A DNA stretch of 43,402 nucleotides from Psychrobacter glacincola (GCF_904846215.1 NZ_CAJGZK010000024.1:1-43402), one strand, 5' to 3'; counted from the stretch's first letter, positions 1 to 8,897 are shown. Numbers and translations: made by a program. Notes: a model not told the origin generated them from the letters alone.

Positions 1-124
1 GCATAGCACGATTGGATATGTGTCACCTTTTGAATTTGAAAAGCGGTATTATGATAATTTAACCCTGTCAGGCATTGCTGCCTGACTCAAGTAAAACACT
101 CTCCGATATAGTCGGGGCGGTTCA
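1..124 (+). mobile_element. IS3-family insertion sequence, right end (truncated by window edge)
   Basis: The window opens inside an insertion sequence. The first 85 bases encode the C-terminus of an IS3-type transposase, and about 40 bases later the sequence GGGGCGGTTCA ends at 124. Its reverse complement starts TGAACCGCCCC, which has the form of an IS3-family terminal inverted repeat (TGA start). The left end lies outside the window, so the element's completeness and target duplication cannot be judged. It sits about 170 bases upstream of ftsY and may have brought in or displaced promoter sequence. Confidence 0.7.
2..85 (+). CDS. IS3-family transposase OrfB, C-terminal fragment (partial)
   Basis: The reading frame entering from the left edge gives 27 residues, beginning HSTIGYVSPFEFEKRYYDN, and then TGA. 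The H-S-T-(I/L)-G-Y-x-S-P-x-x-F-E pattern is the characteristic end of the integrase-like (DDE) OrfB of IS3-family elements. Only the tail is visible, so the catalytic residues cannot be checked. The stop falls 39 bases before the presumed right inverted repeat, which is normal for this family. Confidence 0.75.
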   Translation, partial: HSTIGYVSPFEFEKRYYDNLTLSGIAA

Positions 125-291
125 TTTACCAGCAATCTAGGATGCGAGAGGCTGAGCTCAACTTGAATCATGCTAAACTAGGCTAAAAATACTCTCTGGA
201 TTGAATCATAGAAAACGGACGATGCGACGTTATACAGATCCGGTCTTACCATAAACACATTACTGATATTGATAAACTTTAGGGCAAAATT

Positions 292-1716
292 ATGAATAAC
301 CCCAATAATAGCAATCGTGTGGTCATTAATCTTGACAGCGGACTTGATGAATTAGATGACGATGATATTACCTTACCCAGTCTACCAGTGCAATCTGTGC
401 CCATTATCGATGCGCCTGAAAAAAGTGATGTAAGTGATGGCGATGAGTCAGGAACGCCTACTGTCAATAAGCAAGTGTCAAGCACCGATGCAGCCGAGAG
501 TATTGCCCTAGGCGCGCCTATCCTTATGACGCAAAAGCACAGTAACACTGACAATACCTCAGAGAGCTTTGCAAATACCAATGATGCAGAGACTGCAACA
601 CCAGCTGTCCCTGCGTCAAAAATCCCCACTATGCCCTTACAAGCACAATTAGGCGATCTGCCAAGCGTTACTTCTAGCAGTACCATTAACAATAGCAATC
701 AAGTGCCTTCTGAGCCACAGCAAAAGGTGGCAGTAGAGTCGCAAGAAAATCAAGAGGTGCAAGAGGAGCAAGAAAACAGCAAAAAAGGCAGCTGGTTTAA
801 CCGGATGAAAACCGGCTTGAGTAAATCACGCAAAAACTTAGCTGAAGGGATGGTCAGTATCCTTATCGGTGGCAAAGAGATTGATGATGAGCTGTTAGAG
901 GAAGTGGAAGACCAACTGCTGGTTGCTGATATCGGTGTCAATGCCACCAACCGTATTATCAAAAGCTTAACTGAACAAACAGCGCGTGGCGATTTAATCT
1001 ACGCACATTCATTGTACAAGGCACTACAAACTGAGCTGGTCGATATTTTAACGCCAAAAGTTGCGCCGCTTGTCATTGATACCAGTAAAAAACCTTTTGT
1101 TATCTTGGTCGTAGGCGTGAATGGCGTGGGTAAAACCACCACTATCGGCAAGCTTGCCAAACGTCTGCAAGGCGAGGGCAAGTCAGTCATGCTGGCAGCA
1201 GGGGACACCTTCCGCGCTGCCGCCACTGAACAGCTGCAAATCTGGGGTGAACGCAATAACATTGCAGTCGTGGCGCAAGGTCATGGCGCTGATAGTGCAT
1301 CAGTTATCTTTGATGCCATGCAATCTGCTAAGGCAAAAAATATTGATGTGTTAATCGCCGATACAGCTGGGCGCTTACAGAATAAAACTCACCTGATGGC
1401 AGAGCTCGAAAAAGTAGTGCGCGTCATGCGTAAAGCCGATCCAAGCGCGCCGCATGAAGGCATGATTGTGCTTGATGCTGGCACGGGTCAAAATGCCATT
1501 AACCAAGTTGAGCTATTCAATAAAGTGGTGCCATTAACTGGTATTACGATTACCAAACTAGACGGTACTGCTAAAGGTGGTGTGGTCTTTAATATAGCCG
1601 AAACGACGGATGTGCCTATTCGTTATATTGGCGTAGGCGAGTCGATTGATGATCTGCGTGCCTTTAGTCCCAAACAATTTGTCGCCGCATTGTTTGAGAC
1701 CGATGATAAAGCATAG
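292..1716 (+). CDS. ftsY: Signal recognition particle receptor FtsY
   Basis: FtsY is the SRP receptor GTPase that docks ribosome-nascent-chain-SRP complexes at the inner membrane for co-translational insertion. The 474-residue protein has a long acidic, low-complexity A region (about residues 1-165), then the N domain and the GTPase G domain. Visible motifs are the P-loop G275-VNGVGKTT-283, D357-TAGR-361, the guanine-specificity TKLDG at 421-425, and a C-terminal GVGESIDDLRAF. The length fits proteobacterial FtsY with an extended A region. The ATG at 292 has only a weak upstream purine stretch, but no better start lies upstream. It is preceded by an IS3-type end. In many gammaproteobacteria ftsY is followed by ftsE/ftsX; here ogt follows instead, 65 bases downstream. 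Confidence 0.96.
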   Translation: MNNPNNSNRVVINLDSGLDELDDDDITLPSLPVQSVPIIDAPEKSDVSDGDESGTPTVNKQVSSTDAAESIALGAPILMTQKHSNTDNTSESFANTNDAETATPAVPASKIPTMPLQAQLGDLPSVTSSSTINNSNQVPSEPQQKVAVESQENQEVQEEQENSKKGSWFNRMKTGLSKSRKNLAEGMVSILIGGKEIDDELLEEVEDQLLVADIGVNATNRIIKSLTEQTARGDLIYAHSLYKALQTELVDILTPKVAPLVIDTSKKPFVILVVGVNGVGKTTTIGKLAKRLQGEGKSVMLAAGDTFRAAATEQLQIWGERNNIAVVAQGHGADSASVIFDAMQSAKAKNIDVLIADTAGRLQNKTHLMAELEKVVRVMRKADPSAPHEGMIVLDAGTGQNAINQVELFNKVVPLTGITITKLDGTAKGGVVFNIAETTDVPIRYIGVGESIDDLRAFSPKQFVAALFETDDKA

Positions 1717-1781
1717 CGCTCAACAGCTCATTTTAGCCAATAATAAAGTCTTGAAACCATAACGATTTGAAAGGAGTAGTC

Positions 1782-2354
1782 ATGATAGTCACCACCGCCG
1801 CTTTTGGATCTAATCAATTAACATTAATTGCGCGTGCCAATGAGCATAGCAGTCCTAAACTGGTTGAGGTCAATTGGCTGCGGGCAAGTGACTCTTGGCA
1901 CAGCTCAAAATCTATTCCCAAACTTAAAAAGCATTACGGTATTGATAATCAGAGCTTTACGTTCATAGATGAAGACAGCCTAAGCAAAAGCGAACCTGCT
2001 CAAGCATTATTAATAAATGCTATAGCACAATTAACGGAGTATTTTAACGGTGAGCGTCAAGCGTTCGATTTGCCACTAGATACAAGTTTGGGAACCAAGT
2101 TTCAGCAGCGAGTTTGGCAAGCACTACAAGATATTGGTTATGGCGAGACGATCAGCTATGCAACGCTGGCACAAAATGTCGATAGTCCCAAAGGATTTCG
2201 CGCAGTTGCCAATGCCAATAGTAAAAACCCTTTTAGTATTATCGTTCCTTGTCATCGTGTCATTGCAAGCGACGGTAAGCTTGGCGGTTATACAGGCGGC
2301 TTAGATAAGAAAATACACTTGTTAGCGCTTGAAGGCGTCACGTGCAAAGTTTAG
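1782..2354 (+). CDS. ogt: Methylated-DNA--[protein]-cysteine S-methyltransferase
   Basis: This is a suicide DNA-repair protein that transfers the alkyl group from O6-alkylguanine to its own cysteine. The active-site PCHR motif is present with Cys157, followed by VIASDGKLGGYTGGLDKK, the usual C-terminal signature. The helix-turn-helix region (FQQRVWQAL...TISYATLA) precedes it. The protein is 190 residues, typical for single-domain Ogt-type enzymes. The ATG at 1782 is preferred over an in-frame TTG 15 bases upstream because AAGGAG lies at the right distance before it. There is no Ada N-terminal domain. A strong bidirectional hairpin terminator follows at 2398-2433. Whether it is Ogt or the AdaB-type paralogue cannot be settled from the sequence alone. 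Confidence 0.92.
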   Translation: MIVTTAAFGSNQLTLIARANEHSSPKLVEVNWLRASDSWHSSKSIPKLKKHYGIDNQSFTFIDEDSLSKSEPAQALLINAIAQLTEYFNGERQAFDLPLDTSLGTKFQQRVWQALQDIGYGETISYATLAQNVDSPKGFRAVANANSKNPFSIIVPCHRVIASDGKLGGYTGGLDKKIHLLALEGVTCKV

Positions 2355-2397
2355 TTTGTAGCAAGTGCTTATTGCACTATTAAGTACATACACGTAT

Positions 2398-2433
2398 AAA
2401 AAAAGCCAAACGCTAAAAACGTTTGGCTTTTTT
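2398..2433. terminator. Bidirectional Rho-independent terminator (ogt / yebC)
   Basis: A perfect 12-bp stem (AAAAGCCAAACG / CGTTTGGCTTTT) with a 7-base loop has A-rich and T-rich flanks on both sides. It lies between convergent ogt (+) and yebC (-), so it can terminate both transcripts. Confidence 0.9.
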
Positions 2434-2452
2434 ATGATACAAAATACAAAAA

Positions 2453-3202
2453 TTATTGCTCAAGCTGCGCCATGACTTCGTCTGAGAAATTGACGTTGCT
2501 GTAAACCTCTTGCACATCATCGATGTCTTCTAACATATCAATCATCTTCATGACTTTTTCGGCATCTTCAACGTTGTCTATTTCAGCACTGGTTGATGGC
2601 GACATGGTCACTTCAGCATTGTCAGAGACAAGACCTGCGGCATTCAGTGCGTCTTTGACATGACCGAAATTTTCCCATTCAGTGATGACAAGCAAGCTTT
2701 CGCCATCATTTTCGATATCAAGCGCGCCTGCATCTAATGCCACCAGCATGACTTCATCTTCTAAGCTTGTGTCATTAAAGCTGATTTCACCGCGTTTATT
2801 GAATAGGTAAGCCACAGAGCCAGTAGTACCCAGATTGCCTTCATTTTTGGTAAAGGCATGGCGTACTTCACTGACCGTTCGGTTGAGATTGTCGGTCATG
2901 GTTGCGACCAGTACCGCGACGCCACCGATGCCATAGCCTTCATAGCTCACTTCATCCATATTGTCATTGTCATCGCCGCCTGTACCACGAGCTACGGCAC
3001 GATTGATGGTGTCTCTTGTCATATTCACGGACAGGGCTTTTTCAATCACAGCACGTAGGCGCGGATTTTTATCAGGGTCAGGATCACCTTGCTTGGCAGC
3101 AGAAACAATTTCACGAATAATTTTGGTAAATACTTTGCCTTTTACCGCATCCTGACGGGCTTTACGGTGTTTGATATTTGCCCATTTTGAATGGCCTGCC
3201 AT
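2453..3202 (-). CDS. yebC: YebC/PmpR-family protein (TACO1-like translation/transcription factor)
   Basis: The protein is 249 residues and begins [19 protein letters not shown], the near-invariant YebC N-terminus. GTGGDD and [19 protein letters not shown] follow, also signatures of the family. Family members bind DNA as regulators (PmpR, YebC) or help ribosomes through difficult nascent peptides (YebC2, TACO1); which role applies here cannot be told from sequence. A good ribosome-binding site (AAGGAC) precedes the ATG. The gene is often near ruvC in proteobacteria; here it stands alone between ogt and a divergent ion-channel gene. Residues in the C-terminal third are acidic, as usual for the family. 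Confidence 0.95.
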   Translation of the reverse strand: MAGHSKWANIKHRKARQDAVKGKVFTKIIREIVSAAKQGDPDPDKNPRLRAVIEKALSVNMTRDTINRAVARGTGGDDNDNMDEVSYEGYGIGGVAVLVATMTDNLNRTVSEVRHAFTKNEGNLGTTGSVAYLFNKRGEISFNDTSLEDEVMLVALDAGALDIENDGESLLVITEWENFGHVKDALNAAGLVSDNAEVTMSPSTSAEIDNVEDAEKVMKMIDMLEDIDDVQEVYSNVNFSDEVMAQLEQ

Positions 3203-3556
3203 ATGACGTCCTTAAGTGTTACGAGTTATTTGTTGTATGGATAAAAATTTATTGGTAAAAACCTTTCATATCTGATGCAGCTTTTTATTATATGATTGCA
3301 CTGTTAACATTAGGCAAGTGATTTGTTGGTAAGTTAACGATTTTTATGTTGTTAACAGTGCTTTTTTGCTACACTGCTATGTTCTGGCCTTTAACCCACT
3401 AGCAGTTATTTTCGTAGTGACGGATAGCGGCCGATAACCACATTATTTTCAATATTATAAACCACTTTCACGTATTTTGACCAATCTTAGCTTACGCATA
3501 TACGCCTAAGTTGTCCGGTTTTATATAACCATTGATCCTATGATTTGATTGACTTA
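3203..3556. other. Intergenic region yebC / K+ channel with a large inverted repeat
   Basis: About 350 bases between divergent genes, with no ORF worth calling. It should hold the promoters of both genes. It contains a perfect 11-bp inverted repeat, GCACTGTTAAC at 3298-3308 and GTTAACAGTGC at 3351-3361, followed directly by TTTTTT. A third GTTAAC lies between the arms. The T-run is on the plus strand, although no plus-strand gene lies upstream in the gap. Confidence 0.6.
3298..3367 (+). terminator. Hairpin plus T-run of unknown purpose (possible sRNA terminator)
   Basis: The 11-bp perfect arms (3298-3308 and 3351-3361) enclose 42 bases and are followed by six T residues. It looks like an intrinsic terminator on the plus strand, but the large loop and the absence of an upstream plus-strand gene make this uncertain. 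It could end a small RNA, or act as an operator. Confidence 0.3.
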
Positions 3557-4387
3557 ATGAAGCAGCCGAATAGCGAAGCCATTACTCATTTGCGTAACCG
3601 CATTCATATTATTGTTGAAGGCACAGATACTCGTTTGGGTAAGCTGTTTGATATTGTATTGTTGATCGCGATTGTGGCCAGTGTGGCAGTCGTGATGCTC
3701 GATAGTGTGCTCTATATGCGCTTGCAGTACGGTACGCTGTTTTTTTACGCGGAATGGTTTTTTACTATTTTGTTTACCATTGAGTATATGCTCAGGTTAC
3801 TCTCAGCACCCAATCGCTTACGTTACGCGTTTAGTTTTTTTGGGGTAGTGGATTTATTGTCCGTACTGCCAAGCTACTTAAGCTTGATCTTTGGCGGTGT
3901 ACAGTACTTACTCGTCATTCGTATTTTACGTATTTTACGTATTTTTCGAGTACTCAAGCTTGAAGCCTATATGCAACAAGCAGGTTTTTTGGCGTCTGCA
4001 CTTAAAACCAGTCAGCAAAAAATTACTGTCTTTTTCTTATCACTGGTCTTACTGGTTACCATTTTCGGCTCTATTATCTATGTCGTAGAAGGACCAGAAA
4101 ATGGCTTTACCAGTATTCCGCTGTCTATCTATTGGGCAGTGGTCACCCTGACGACGGTCGGCTACGGTGATATGTCACCAAAAACACCATTGGGGCAAGC
4201 CATTGCAACCATGGTCATGATTACAGGTTACTCAATCATTGCTGTACCGACAGGGATTTTTACCTCAGAGCTTGCCCGTAATATGCGCCCGCAGCTCAAT
4301 CCTGTGACTTGTCCGAACTGCGGTAAATTTGGTCACGCAGTCGGTGCTGAGTTTTGTGACCGCTGTGGCCATGCCTTGCATATATAA
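3557..4387 (+). CDS. Voltage-gated potassium channel with C-terminal zinc ribbon
   Basis: This is a six-transmembrane tetrameric cation-channel subunit in the inner membrane. The selectivity filter TTVGYGD (residues 199-205) is the canonical K+ filter between S5 and S6. The S4 segment, RILRILRIFRVLKLE, carries regularly spaced arginines as in voltage sensors. After S6 there is a short soluble tail with a four-cysteine zinc-ribbon pattern (C252, C255, C267, C270), which is less usual for Kch-type channels. The start is uncertain: the frame is open from a TTG at 3545, but the ATG at 3557 is used here. Neither has a clear Shine-Dalgarno. A MITE lies between this gene and the convergent ABC1 kinase gene. 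Its physiological ligand or gating is unknown. Confidence 0.88.
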   Translation: MKQPNSEAITHLRNRIHIIVEGTDTRLGKLFDIVLLIAIVASVAVVMLDSVLYMRLQYGTLFFYAEWFFTILFTIEYMLRLLSAPNRLRYAFSFFGVVDLLSVLPSYLSLIFGGVQYLLVIRILRILRIFRVLKLEAYMQQAGFLASALKTSQQKITVFFLSLVLLVTIFGSIIYVVEGPENGFTSIPLSIYWAVVTLTTVGYGDMSPKTPLGQAIATMVMITGYSIIAVPTGIFTSELARNMRPQLNPVTCPNCGKFGHAVGAEFCDRCGHALHI

Positions 4388-4424
4388 TCAATACTGAAAC
4401 TTATTCTGTAGATAAGTAGATATG

Positions 4425-4562
4425 TATAGTCAAAATACTCTAAAAACGCTACGGTACTGCTAGTACAAATTTTTTGCAGCCTCTGTCTGCATGGGCACAG
4501 CAAGCAAGAAAAATTGATACCAGCAGTACATAATGTGTCGATATTACTTTTCACTGACTATA
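4425..4562. mobile_element. Correia-like MITE, type A copy 1
   Basis: A 138-bp element bounded by TATAGT at the left and ACTATA at the right. Its interior folds back (TACTGCTAGTAC... against ...GATACCAGCAGTA) and shares a core, ACAGCAAGCAAGAAAAATTG, with the copies at 19079-19216 and 38273-38407. It has no ORF. It lies between the convergent channel and ABC1 genes, where its foldback could also work as a transcription terminator. The flanking TA suggests TA-target insertion. Confidence 0.8.
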
Positions 4563-4596
4563 GATATTTATTACTCCAAAATCCAATGCTTTAAAA

Positions 4597-5892
4597 CTAC
4601 ATATACTCATGGACCAGTGGTGATAAATCTATCGTCACTCCTAGATTGACGAGATTCCAGTATTGTCCTGATATTGTGCGATCAAGCATCATCGTAGATG
4701 CTGATGGCTGAAACTGCCCAAAGTATTTCAAAGAAGTACGCATTTGAGCGATGGCTTCATGATGGGTCTGACTGTGTGCAAAGTCAAAAGCGCCGTCTTG
4801 ATAGGGTTTGATGGATAAGGGTTTTAGCCCAATCTCTAGCCATCTGCCATAAAACTCTCCGGGTACGATTTTGTCGTCTTCACGGCGAATATCAAGAGCG
4901 ACCAAATCCTGCTCAAGAGCGGTGACGTCGCCTTTTAAAGCGTGTTTGGCAAATCGCCGAAACAGTTGCACTTCGCTATCGCTATAGCTGCGAATCCCAC
5001 CAAAATCGTATGCTACCACACTGCCGTCAGTGCGGAACGCAAAGTTGCCCGGGTGAGGATCGCAGTGCATTCGATATAAGCCAAACAGCTGCCCTGCGGT
5101 AAAATGAAACAGACGCGCGGCAATTTTCTGTTTAATATCATTATCCCACGTCGCTGCCACTGTCATCGACTCGCCACTCTCTTCTGTCAAGGTCAAAACT
5201 CTTTTGGAAGAGTGACTGCTAATCACCTTTGGAATAATCAAACCCGTATCTTCGGCATGAAAAGCGCCAAATACCCGTAAGTTATGCGCCTCTTTAATGT
5301 AGTCCAGCTCGTCATGTAAGCTTTGGCGAATCTCGTGAAACAACTGCTCTTGCAATTGCTTACTCATATTGAGCACGCCAGCGATTTTTAGTGCCATACG
5401 CACTTGTTTTAGATCACTATCACAGTTTTTGTCGACATCCGGATATTGCACCTTAACCACCACTCTTTGTCCAGATGGCAGCATTGCTCGATGCACCTGT
5501 CCGATGGAAGCTGCGGCAAAAGGCATTTCTTCAAATTCAGTAAACAATTCATGAATAGGCGCTTTGAGCTCACGTTCAACTTGGGCTCGTATCTGCACAT
5601 AGGGCATTGCCGGTGCATCCTTTTGCAGCTTCTCCAATGCGGTTGCCACTTCAGGCGGGAATACGTCTTTATATTGTGAGGCAATTTGCCCTACCTTCAT
5701 GACCGCACCCTTCATCTCGCCTAAGGTTTCAGCGATTTGAATACCGACATCTTGCATCAATTCTGAGCGTGCTTGTAGGCGTTTTTCTTCGTCACTTGAG
5801 AGATGCTTTAGTGAGTTTTTAGCTGCTTTTCCGGCAATACTTGCTGTCATACCAGCGAGTTTCATAAAGCGCGTTCCGGACGATTTTGCCAT
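4597..5892 (-). CDS. ABC1/UbiB-family atypical kinase-like protein
   Basis: Members of the ABC1/ADCK/UbiB family are protein-kinase-like ATPases, many of which support ubiquinone biosynthesis. Visible motifs are the diagnostic KxGQ-type segment (MKVGQIASQ near the N-terminus), QVHRA, the nucleotide-binding lysine in VVVKVQYP, DPHPGNF and VAYDFGG. The 431-residue protein is shorter than E. coli UbiB (about 546) and shows no clear C-terminal membrane helices, so it is probably a soluble paralogue rather than UbiB itself. The chosen ATG (MAKSSG) lies four codons inside the longest frame; a start at 5904 is possible. It stands alone, not beside ubiE/ubiJ. Its substrate is unknown. Confidence 0.85.
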   Translation of the reverse strand: MAKSSGTRFMKLAGMTASIAGKAAKNSLKHLSSDEEKRLQARSELMQDVGIQIAETLGEMKGAVMKVGQIASQYKDVFPPEVATALEKLQKDAPAMPYVQIRAQVERELKAPIHELFTEFEEMPFAAASIGQVHRAMLPSGQRVVVKVQYPDVDKNCDSDLKQVRMALKIAGVLNMSKQLQEQLFHEIRQSLHDELDYIKEAHNLRVFGAFHAEDTGLIIPKVISSHSSKRVLTLTEESGESMTVAATWDNDIKQKIAARLFHFTAGQLFGLYRMHCDPHPGNFAFRTDGSVVAYDFGGIRSYSDSEVQLFRRFAKHALKGDVTALEQDLVALDIRREDDKIVPGEFYGRWLEIGLKPLSIKPYQDGAFDFAHSQTHHEAIAQMRTSLKYFGQFQPSASTMMLDRTISGQYWNLVNLGVTIDLSPLVHEYM

Positions 5893-6070
5893 GCCTATCA
5901 CCATATAGTGGGTTGTTTTCTAAACCCTAATATTATTATTTTAATTACATAAATGCTGTTTGACTACTGTGCCAAAAGTATCGCTATGACGATTTTTGTA
6001 CTATTTGTCGCAGTAATTTTTATCATGTTTTTAGCAGTATTATTCATATAAAAATTTCAACGCCAACAAA

Positions 6071-6607
6071 CTACTTATTCAATGTTATGGCATAAGTATG
6101 GGTCAGCCAATAATCCAATGCCATATGATAACCCAACTGACCCAAACCACAAATCACGCCAACGGCTACATCAGATAAATAAGAGTGCTCTCGAAACGAC
6201 TCGCGGGCGTGGACATTGGATAAATGTACCTCTATAAATGGCTTTTGGGTGGCAAGTAGGGCATCGCGTATCGCAACTGAGGTATGTGTAAAGGCAGCAG
6301 GATTGATAATTATTGCATCGACCTGCGCACTTGCCTCTGCTAATAGACCGTAATGCTGGATATCATCGACCAGCTTGCCTTCGTGATTAGACTGACTGCA
6401 AATCAGCTCAATACCATGGGCTGCTGCGCGCTCGGTTAAGGCGCTCTCAATATCAGCAAGGGTCATATGACCGTAAATATCAGGCTCACGTTTGCCGAGT
6501 AGATTTAGATTCACACCATTAATCAATAGTAGTTTATAAGTAAGGGTTTTATTGGCTTTTTGATGGGATGCAGTGGGGGTCGTTGCTGATTGAGATGAGG
6601 TGGTCAT
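6071..6607 (-). CDS. aroQ: 3-dehydroquinate dehydratase, type II
   Basis: This enzyme converts 3-dehydroquinate to 3-dehydroshikimate in the shikimate pathway to aromatic amino acids. The type II dodecameric fold is indicated by [20 protein letters not shown], with the arginine and tyrosine of the active-site lid. [15 protein letters not shown] and [17 protein letters not shown] contribute the catalytic and substrate-binding residues, and [17 protein letters not shown] follows. The ATG at 6607 replaces an in-frame TTG 21 bases upstream. A Ser/Thr-rich N-terminal extension of about 28 residues precedes the conserved core, making this 178 residues against the usual 145-150. In many bacteria aroQ is followed by accB/accC; here it stands alone. 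Confidence 0.95.
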   Translation of the reverse strand: MTTSSQSATTPTASHQKANKTLTYKLLLINGVNLNLLGKREPDIYGHMTLADIESALTERAAAHGIELICSQSNHEGKLVDDIQHYGLLAEASAQVDAIIINPAAFTHTSVAIRDALLATQKPFIEVHLSNVHARESFREHSYLSDVAVGVICGLGQLGYHMALDYWLTHTYAITLNK

Positions 6608-6715
6608 AATGGTCTCTATGAATAGCAATGAATATCTTTATATAAATTTTTGGTGAATATAAGCGTACTACAATAACAGATTTTAGAGAACATAGCGCTC
6701 TCTACCCCTTTATAT

Positions 6716-6809
6716 TATAGTTGATCCACTTTTAAAAGAGTACAGAACTACTGAGGTTAATTATTCGCGGCCAATAGCACTGTATCGTTTTTAAAATGAA
6801 TCGACTATA
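6716..6809. mobile_element. Correia-like MITE, short type C copy
   Basis: A 94-bp element with imperfect terminal inverted repeats about 30 bases long. The left end begins TATAGTTGATCCACTTTTAA. The reverse complement of the right end begins TATAGTCGATTCATTTTAAA. Both continue to ACAG. The left arm is nearly identical to the right arm of the type B copies at 23019-23161 and 27415-27558. It has no coding capacity. It lies about 60 bases upstream of the putative cspA promoter and downstream of the divergent aroQ start. Confidence 0.75.
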
Positions 6810-6868
6810 AGTTATAAAAAAATAATTCTAAAAGACCGTTCAAGTTCTAAAAATCATATGAAAAGTCT

Positions 6869-6896
6869 TTGTGTTGCTAAAAAGCCGTGCTATGAT
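6869..6896 (+). promoter_or_regulatory. Putative cold-shock gene promoter
   Basis: TTGTGT at 6869-6874 and TATGAT at 6891-6896 are separated by 16 bases. They would start a transcript near 6903, giving an untranslated leader of about 270 nt before the cold-shock gene. Long leaders are typical of cspA-type genes. Confidence 0.4.
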
Positions 6897-6906
6897 ATTT
6901 TTTACA

Positions 6907-6929
6907 CAACAAACATTACATGTTTGTTG
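6907..6929 (+). promoter_or_regulatory. 5'-leader stem-loop of the cold-shock mRNA
   Basis: A perfect 9-bp inverted repeat, CAACAAACA / TGTTTGTTG, with a 5-base loop lies at the expected 5' end of the cold-shock gene transcript. A terminal stem-loop there could stabilise the mRNA or belong to the cold-responsive leader. The function is inferred only from position. Confidence 0.4.
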
Positions 6930-7171
6930 CTAATTCTAGTTTATTTGATGATTAATGCTTTTTTCGTAAAGCGGTTTTGGTTTTTGTCAAAGACTAGAGG
7001 CAGTAAAATGACTATATGCTAAATATTAAAAGCTATTATGAATCTTTTAGATTTCGCTAATATTATATTGGATAGTCACTCTTAAGTTTTGATTTCATAA
7101 TTTTAGTACCCGTTTATATGCAATGATGCAAAGGAATTTGGGACTAAGTAAACTTTTTAGGAAGTAATATT

Positions 7172-7387
7172 ATGTCAGCTCGCGAACAAGGTATCGTTAA
7201 GTGGTTTAATGACTCAAAAGGCTTTGGTTTCATTCAACGTGACAGCGGAGAAGATATTTTTGTGCATTTCCGCGCGATACAAGGTGATGGTTATCGCTCT
7301 TTAAAAGACGGCGAAAAAGTTGAGTTCAGTGTGGTAGAAGGTGATAAAGGTCTACAAGCTGAAGAAGTCAGAAAAGTAGAAGAGTAA
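7172..7387 (+). CDS. Cold-shock protein (CspA family)
   Basis: This is a 71-residue single cold-shock domain that binds single-stranded RNA/DNA and acts as an RNA chaperone. It contains [15 protein letters not shown] (RNP1) and EDIFVHF (RNP2). The usual alanine/serine after HF is replaced by an arginine (HFRAI), as in a subset of family members. A ribosome-binding site, TTTTTAGGAAG, precedes the ATG. The 360 bases between the upstream MITE and this gene contain a likely promoter and a long AT-rich leader, consistent with temperature-sensitive mRNA folding. An RNA helicase gene follows on the same strand, so the two may work together on structured mRNA. The exact paralogue (cspA, cspC, cspE or capB) cannot be named. 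Confidence 0.95.
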   Translation: MSAREQGIVKWFNDSKGFGFIQRDSGEDIFVHFRAIQGDGYRSLKDGEKVEFSVVEGDKGLQAEEVRKVEE

Positions 7388-7645
7388 TCGCGACAGTCAT
7401 TCTTATAGTTTAGCTATAATGTCTGTACAAACTACTGATATACTGCTGAGTCAAGTCCGTCCTGTCTTACTTATGTTGATTTTAACGCAGCATATTGGGT
7501 AAGCATCGACATAGGGCTTGGCTTTTTTATGCTTATCAGTTTTATACAGCTTCGCCTGCTGGCCAATGTTTAATGCAAACAGCTAAGCCTTATGACCGCT
7601 CATTTATTTATGATACACAAGCGATTTATATAAAAGGATATTTTT

Positions 7646-8800
7646 TTGAGTAACTTTACGACGTTTACGGATTTGCCACTTTCAGCAGCGACCTTGCGTG
7701 CAGTAAGTGACTTAGGTTTTACTGAATTGACGCCTATTCAAGCAAAGATACTGCCGCATACGTTGGCAAATCAAGATGCAATTGGACAGGCACAGACGGG
7801 TACGGGCAAAACGGCCACGTTTTTATTGACGATTATGGAGGCGTTACTCAAACGTCCGTTTGCCGCTGATGAAGAGCGCCATTTAGGTGAGCCGCGTGCC
7901 GTCGTCATGGCACCAACCCGTGAGCTTGCTCAGCAAATATTTGATGACTGTATCGCCTTAACCAAATATACCTCTTTGCATAGCGTTTGTATTATGGGGG
8001 GTACCAATTATGAAACCCAACAGCATGAGCTTGAGCGCCAATATGTCGATATCTTGATTGCCACACCTGGTCGCTTGATTGATTTGATGCACAAAGGCAT
8101 GGTCTATTTGGATCGCGTAGAGGTATTGGTATTAGACGAAGCAGATCGCATGCTCGATATGGGCTTTATCCCCGATATTAAGCGCTTGGTCAGTCGCATG
8201 CCAGCCAATACCGACCGTCAAAGCTTGCTGTTTTCTGCGACTTTTAACCAAGATGTGATGGGTTTGGCATATCGCTGGTTACATGAACCAGAGTTTGTTG
8301 AGATTGAACCTGAGCATAAAACCAGCGAGCTGGTAGATCAACATTTTTATCTATTAACCGAAGAGCAAAAGTTAGAAGCAGTCGAACGTATCATCACGGA
8401 TAGTACGGTAGAAAAAGTGATCATCTTCGCCAATCGTAAAGACCAAGTAAAGCGTCTATACCATCAGCTGCGTCAGGGATACAAAATCGTCATGTTATCA
8501 GGCGATGTCATTCAACAAAAACGCGAAAAATATTTACAGCGCTTCAAAGACGGTCATGCCTCTGTGTTGGTTGCGACCGATGTAGCAGGGCGCGGTATTC
8601 ATGTTGATGATGTCAGCCATGTGATTAATTATACCTTGCCAGATCAGCCAGATGACTATGTACACCGTATTGGTCGTACTGGTCGTGCTGGACAATCGGG
8701 CATCAGTATCAGCTTTGTCAGTGAAGATGATGCCTTTAACATACCGGCATTAGAGAAGCATTTGGACACTAAGTTTAAGCTTGAGCAGTGGCAGCCCTAA
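7646..8800 (+). CDS. rhlB: DEAD-box ATP-dependent RNA helicase, RhlB-like
   Basis: This is an RNA-dependent ATPase that unwinds short RNA duplexes; RhlB is the helicase associated with RNase E in the enterobacterial degradosome. The motifs are complete: Q motif (LTPIQAKILP), I (AQTGTGKT), Ia (PTRELA), GG, Ib (TPGRLID), II (DEAD, in VLDEADRMLDMGF), III (SAT), IV (IIFANRK), V (VATDVAGRGIH) and VI (HRIGRTGRAGQ). The protein stops about 40 residues after motif VI, without a long basic tail. The ending SEDDAFNIPALEKHL resembles E. coli RhlB. Translation most likely starts at TTG (7646), because AAGGA lies 8 bases before it and no ATG fits. The name is based on remembered similarity, so SrmB/RhlE-type alternatives remain possible. 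Confidence 0.9.
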   Translation: MSNFTTFTDLPLSAATLRAVSDLGFTELTPIQAKILPHTLANQDAIGQAQTGTGKTATFLLTIMEALLKRPFAADEERHLGEPRAVVMAPTRELAQQIFDDCIALTKYTSLHSVCIMGGTNYETQQHELERQYVDILIATPGRLIDLMHKGMVYLDRVEVLVLDEADRMLDMGFIPDIKRLVSRMPANTDRQSLLFSATFNQDVMGLAYRWLHEPEFVEIEPEHKTSELVDQHFYLLTEEQKLEAVERIITDSTVEKVIIFANRKDQVKRLYHQLRQGYKIVMLSGDVIQQKREKYLQRFKDGHASVLVATDVAGRGIHVDDVSHVINYTLPDQPDDYVHRIGRTGRAGQSGISISFVSEDDAFNIPALEKHLDTKFKLEQWQP

Positions 8801-8861
8801 GCACCTAAATCCTAGAGATTAGTCACTATCTTATTCATTAAGCTGGCTAAAATCGTTAAAT

Positions 8862-8897
8862 AAAAAAAGCCCTTAGCGATGTATTAAGGGCTTTTTT
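8862..8897. terminator. Bidirectional Rho-independent terminator
   Basis: AAAAAAGCCCTTA and TTAAGGGCTTTTTT form a perfect stem of about 13 bp with an 8-base loop and poly-U tracts in both directions. It lies between the convergent helicase gene (+) and the TauE-like gene (-). Confidence 0.9.
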
